Below are positions 61,501 to 64,000 of a DNA stretch of 64,000 nucleotides, in pieces. Where the stretch lies: positions 1,890,501 to 1,954,500 of the forward strand of contig CANTUQ010000109.1 in NCBI GenBank assembly GCA_947683425.1. Direction: 5' to 3'. A program made the position numbers and the translations under genes. This DNA comes from Excoecaria cochinchinensis (lineage: Eukaryota; Streptophyta; Magnoliopsida; Malpighiales; Euphorbiaceae). The notes beneath the pieces were generated by a model. That model was not told the origin of the DNA. It saw only the letters and a program-made list of their open reading frames with translations, and searched no databases. Each line of letters opens with the position of its first letter. Positions within the stretch are counted from its first letter, which is position 1.

Positions 61501-61919
61501 ACATGTTTGAGGAAAGTGTGTGCCTGCTTCTTAGAGCTTCATGGTTTAATCCCTTGATTGTGGACACCCATGATGATGTGTATGATGACTTGGAGTATTA
61601 TCATCCATATGAATACGAAGATGTTGATGACGAGGATGATCTGGTGGATGAATACTTTAGCCGTTCATCGAATATTCGTATTGGTAATCGAAGGTGGGGA
61701 GACAATGGTTATGTTAGGTCTGGGCGTCAAGAAGCAAGGCCAGTCAGTCGTCCAAATATCCAGGATTCGGGTGCTGGTTCATCGCGTGAACCTAAGAAGA
61801 AAGAACCTGTAAAAGACAGAACTGGTCGGCGTGCAAAGAGGACGCTCAAGCGGGAAGCTGCCGACAAGGCAGCTGCAGCAAAGCATCAGCAGCATTTGGC
61901 AAGGCTAGGCCGTAAATGA
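58511..61919 (+). CDS. C3HC4 RING-finger protein, four exons
   Basis: A predicted E3 ubiquitin ligase of 241 aa. Exons: 58511-58588, 58993-59105, 61237-61341 and 61490-61919; all introns are GT/AG and phases agree (sum 726 bp). The RING spans residues 41-83: Cys41, Cys44, Cys59, His61, Cys64, Cys67, Cys80 and Cys83, a C3HC4 pattern (CAICLEK, GCEHAYC, CPQC). The finger is split by a 2.1-kb intron after Tyr63. Downstream are a strongly acidic stretch (DDVYDDLEYYHPYEYEDVDD and beyond, about residues 150-180) and a basic, Lys/Arg/Ala-rich C-terminus with a possible nuclear signal (GRRAKRTLKR). It appears intact. The substrate is unknown, and I do not assign a gene name. Confidence 0.93.
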
Positions 61920-62428
61920 TTGTGTGATTTTCTTGTCTGCCTGCCTGTGTATTTTAGTTCATAATCCAGAAACTATGAATCTGGTCATGTACAGAATTTC
62001 ATTTCTCTAGCATTTGTGAAATAATAACATGGTAGTGGGGGGGCGCAGCACTAGGTCAAGTGGGTTGCAATGACAAGTTTACTGTATCATTTATGATTTA
62101 ATGTGCAAGTATTCAACATCTGAATCTCAATCATTGCTTCTCATGCCAAGCCTCATTTACTGTACATAAAATTGGAAAGGGCACTTTCTTTTAACTTGTT
62201 GAATTTAGAACGATTTGGAAGTTCTTCATTAAATAATTGCAATTTTCTTTTTTAAAAAGAAAAAAAAAAGTCCTAGTTATTGTTGATTTGAAGAATTAAC
62301 AGATTGTTTTGTAGGTATGGAGCAAATGAGAATGATGTTTGGCCTGTGTACCTTCGCGTCCGTCTTTCCAAATGGAATTGCTCTCTCTTGTATTTGACAG
62401 TGAACTATGTGGAGCTTTTGTTCTATTT
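61920..62428 (+). other. 3' region of the RING gene
   Basis: Likely 3' untranslated region; a G run at 62037-62044 and AATAA-type signals occur. 62314-62400 (after TTTTGTAG) reads openly (GANENDVWPVYLRVRLSKW) and might be an alternative 3' exon, but I recognise no domain in it. Confidence 0.5.
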
Positions 62429-62470
62429 CACTATAAGAAATCTGAGAAATAGAGATAGAATTCCGTCTCT

Positions 62471-62805
62471 AATAAAAAATAGAGACGGAAATTTTCTGTC
62501 TCTATTTCGTCGGTTGCCAGGCTTTCCGCCTCTAAAAATAGAGACGGAATGAGCCTGTCCGTCTCTATTTTTAGAGACGGAAGTACGCTTTCCGTCTCTA
62601 AAAATAGAGACGGAAAGACAAATTCCGTCTCTATTTTTAGAGACGGAAAGCGAACTTCCGTCTCTAAAAATAGAGACGGAAAGTCCTATTCCGTCTCTAT
62701 TTTAGAGACGGAAAGCTTATTTCTGTCTCTAAAAATAGAGACGGAAAGTGTCATTCCATCTCTATTTTTAGAGACGGAAAATCAATTTCCGTCTCTATTT
62801 TTAAG
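62471..62805. repeat. 33-bp palindrome array in the CACTA subterminal region
   Basis: About ten near-perfect inverted repeats: TTCCGTCTCT, a 6-7 base A/T loop, then AGAGACGGAA. Consecutive palindromes are joined by links of 7 bases (for example AGACAAA, AGCGAAC, AGTCCTA, AGCTTAT, AGTGTCA), giving a period of 32-33 bp. The loop alternates in orientation. Open frames over the array are a side effect of the 33-bp period. Confidence 0.9.
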
Positions 62806-62988
62806 GTTTTTTTTTTTGAATATATAAATAATAAATAATATTAAATTTAAAATTTCCTTAATTTATATAATGAAAAAAAATTAAATAAACAATAAATAGA
62901 TTTTAAAAAATTGTATTTTATAATGTACTAATATAAAAAATTCAGTGACATTACAAATAAACTAAGATAAAAAGTCTAAAAATAATAA

Positions 62989-63327
62989 CTAAGGATGAGG
63001 TGAATGTGGACGAGGAGTAGACGGTTCTTGCGTGTCAGCAGATAATCTACGGCTAATGAAGTCCTCTAACCTATTAATATGGTCCATTAGTACGTCGACT
63101 GTGCTGCGAAGCCCAATGAACTCATTAGTAGTTGCCGCAAGCCTACTAGCCGTAGCCGTAGCCGTAGAGGAGGATGACGCATGCGAATAACAAACATTCG
63201 CATAGGAGCCCAAACCGAAGACTCGTCCACAGCGGTCCCTACCGCCAACAGCCTCATAATATACTCGAGTATGATCAACATTATCGCCATCCGTCTGTTG
63301 ACTTTAAAAACTCTCTACTACTCGCTC
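62989..63327 (-). pseudogene. CACTA accessory transposase (Transposase_24 type), last exon
   Basis: The frame reads DGDNVDHTRVYYEAVGG, then GRVFGLGSYANVCYSHASSS, the C-terminal pattern of plant Transposase_24 proteins, followed by an Ala/Thr-rich linker, a helical segment (STVDVLMDHINRLEDFISRR) and a Pro/Ser/His tail ending at 62989. The acceptor AATTACAG lies at 63328. An in-frame TAA at 63304-63306, near the start of the exon, indicates decay or a different splice site. Confidence 0.72.
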
Positions 63328-63420
63328 CTGTAATTAAAATTATCCGAATGTTATGTAATATAGTAAAATGGAACTAAGAAGTTATACGAAAATGAATAAT
63401 AAGTTTTGAAATTAGCGTAC

Positions 63421-63517
63421 ATGAACTTGTCGAGCACGATCGCTGACGAATGTCACACCGTTATGATTCCGTGTATGAGTGTGTAAAAACAACTCATGAG
63501 GATAAAGTGTCGACTCT
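63421..63517 (-). pseudogene. CACTA accessory transposase, upstream exon
   Basis: Reads STLYPHELFLHTHTRNHNGV, then TFVSDRARQVH, the conserved 'ELFxxTHT...FVxxRA' block of Transposase_24 proteins. The donor at 63420 joins in phase with the exon ending at 62989. The acceptor side is approximate. Confidence 0.68.
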
Positions 63518-63950
63518 TATAAACAACTTAATTATAGGTTAATAACAAATTTAAAGATTTATCCGTAAGTCTGTAAGAAACCTAATGCATAACAAGAATA
63601 CATGTAGATATGTATTGTTATTTTAACGCCAACAAAATATAATTATGATTCCTAACACTATAACACTTGTTTATAATTTAATAAAATTTCGGCAGAATTT
63701 TTCCTAAATATTTAATAAACCTCCTGTTCATATGCCAAGAAAATACATTTACATTTATATTGTCAACCACGAAAATCCATATCAAACTCCTTACACAATT
63801 TATTGCCCATCCTCCTTCATATCAATCAAACATTTTGATTATTATCAAGAGTTGCAACTATTATACTGAATAAATTTTTAATGCACTAACTAGCTAATAC
63901 GATATGAAATAAATAGTATCATTTTGAAAGACAAATATTTGAGTACTTAC
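63518..63950. other. Intron-like AT-rich stretch of the second CACTA gene
   Basis: No coding signal is seen between the two exon-like segments; presumed intron. Confidence 0.5.
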
Positions 63951-64000
63951 AAGTCTATCAGCATGCTCACGATGGGACAATATTCCTCCAGTGTGTAAAG
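63951..64000 (-). pseudogene. CACTA accessory transposase, partial exon at window edge
   Basis: Reads HTGGILSHREHADRL on the minus strand, followed by a GTAAG donor; it resembles the segment that precedes the ELFxxTHT block in these proteins. It continues past the window end. Confidence 0.5.

Larger units (their letters stand above)
62429..64000 (-). mobile_element. End of a second CACTA transposon (continues past the window)
   Basis: Begins CACTATAAGAAATCTGAG, a CACTA terminus close to that of the element at 32541. A palindromic subterminal array follows, and then on the minus strand the last exons of an accessory transposase gene that reads toward this end. The other terminus and the target duplication are outside the window. 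Confidence 0.88.

Noticed and set aside
62471..62805. CRISPR-like array (palindromic repeats with short variable spacers)
   Set aside because: Spacers are only 7 nt, the setting is a plant CACTA terminus, and there are no cas genes; transposase binding sites explain it.
62549..62827. 92-codon frame with repeated SVSxxRDGK
   Set aside because: Translation of the 33-bp palindrome array; period divisible by three keeps it open.

Overview
The window is AT-rich nuclear DNA of a flowering plant, most probably a eudicot. The evidence is intron-containing plant genes (a GT61 glycosyltransferase, a pectinesterase 51-like enzyme and a C3HC4 RING protein) set in dense, nested plant transposons: Ty3/gypsy Tekay, Tat and Athila, Ty1/copia, CACTA, hAT, mariner and Mutator-like elements. 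I see no rRNA, tRNA, organellar or bacterial gene.

Layout. 1-18947 is a retrotransposon nest. A young, complete Tekay chromovirus (80-10342, TSD GGAAC, LTRs about 99.6% identical) splits the LTR of a second Tekay-type element (1-79 plus 10343-11630). That LTR appears to lie in the repeat-rich 3' untranslated region of a Tat-type element (11631-13926), followed by its 3' LTR (13927-16086). The Tat LTR abuts the gag of a minus-strand Athila element (16087-18947). 18948-20783 is mostly unassigned.

20784-23886 (minus) is a five-exon GT61 glycosyltransferase gene. 24979-29610 is a plant mariner-like element with a decayed transposase; its intron holds a 680-bp hAT MITE with a perfect 8-bp target duplication.

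30008-48087 is an old Ty1/copia element (TSD ATTGG). It has been split twice: by a 10.7-kb CACTA transposon (32541-43243) in the integrase region and by a 1.5-kb hAT-type element (43913-45451) between integrase and reverse transcriptase.

48093-58510 holds a foldback element (about 48487-49440), a two-exon pectinesterase/pectinesterase-inhibitor gene (49613-51635, minus), a pair of direct repeats of about 380 bp, a degenerate hAT-like element and a Mutator-like MITE with arms of about 215 bp. 58511-61919 (plus) is a four-exon RING-finger gene. From 62429 to the window end lies one end of a second CACTA transposon, with a striking array of perfect palindromes separated by 7-nt variable spacers and a minus-strand accessory transposase gene.

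The three host genes show no sign of working together. GT61 enzymes act in the Golgi on glycans, pectinesterase acts in the cell wall, and the RING protein is a predicted ubiquitin ligase. The main story is the history of insertions. LTR divergence orders the copia element as old and the full-length Tekay as recent. Several unrelated elements carry their own GC-rich palindromic repeats.
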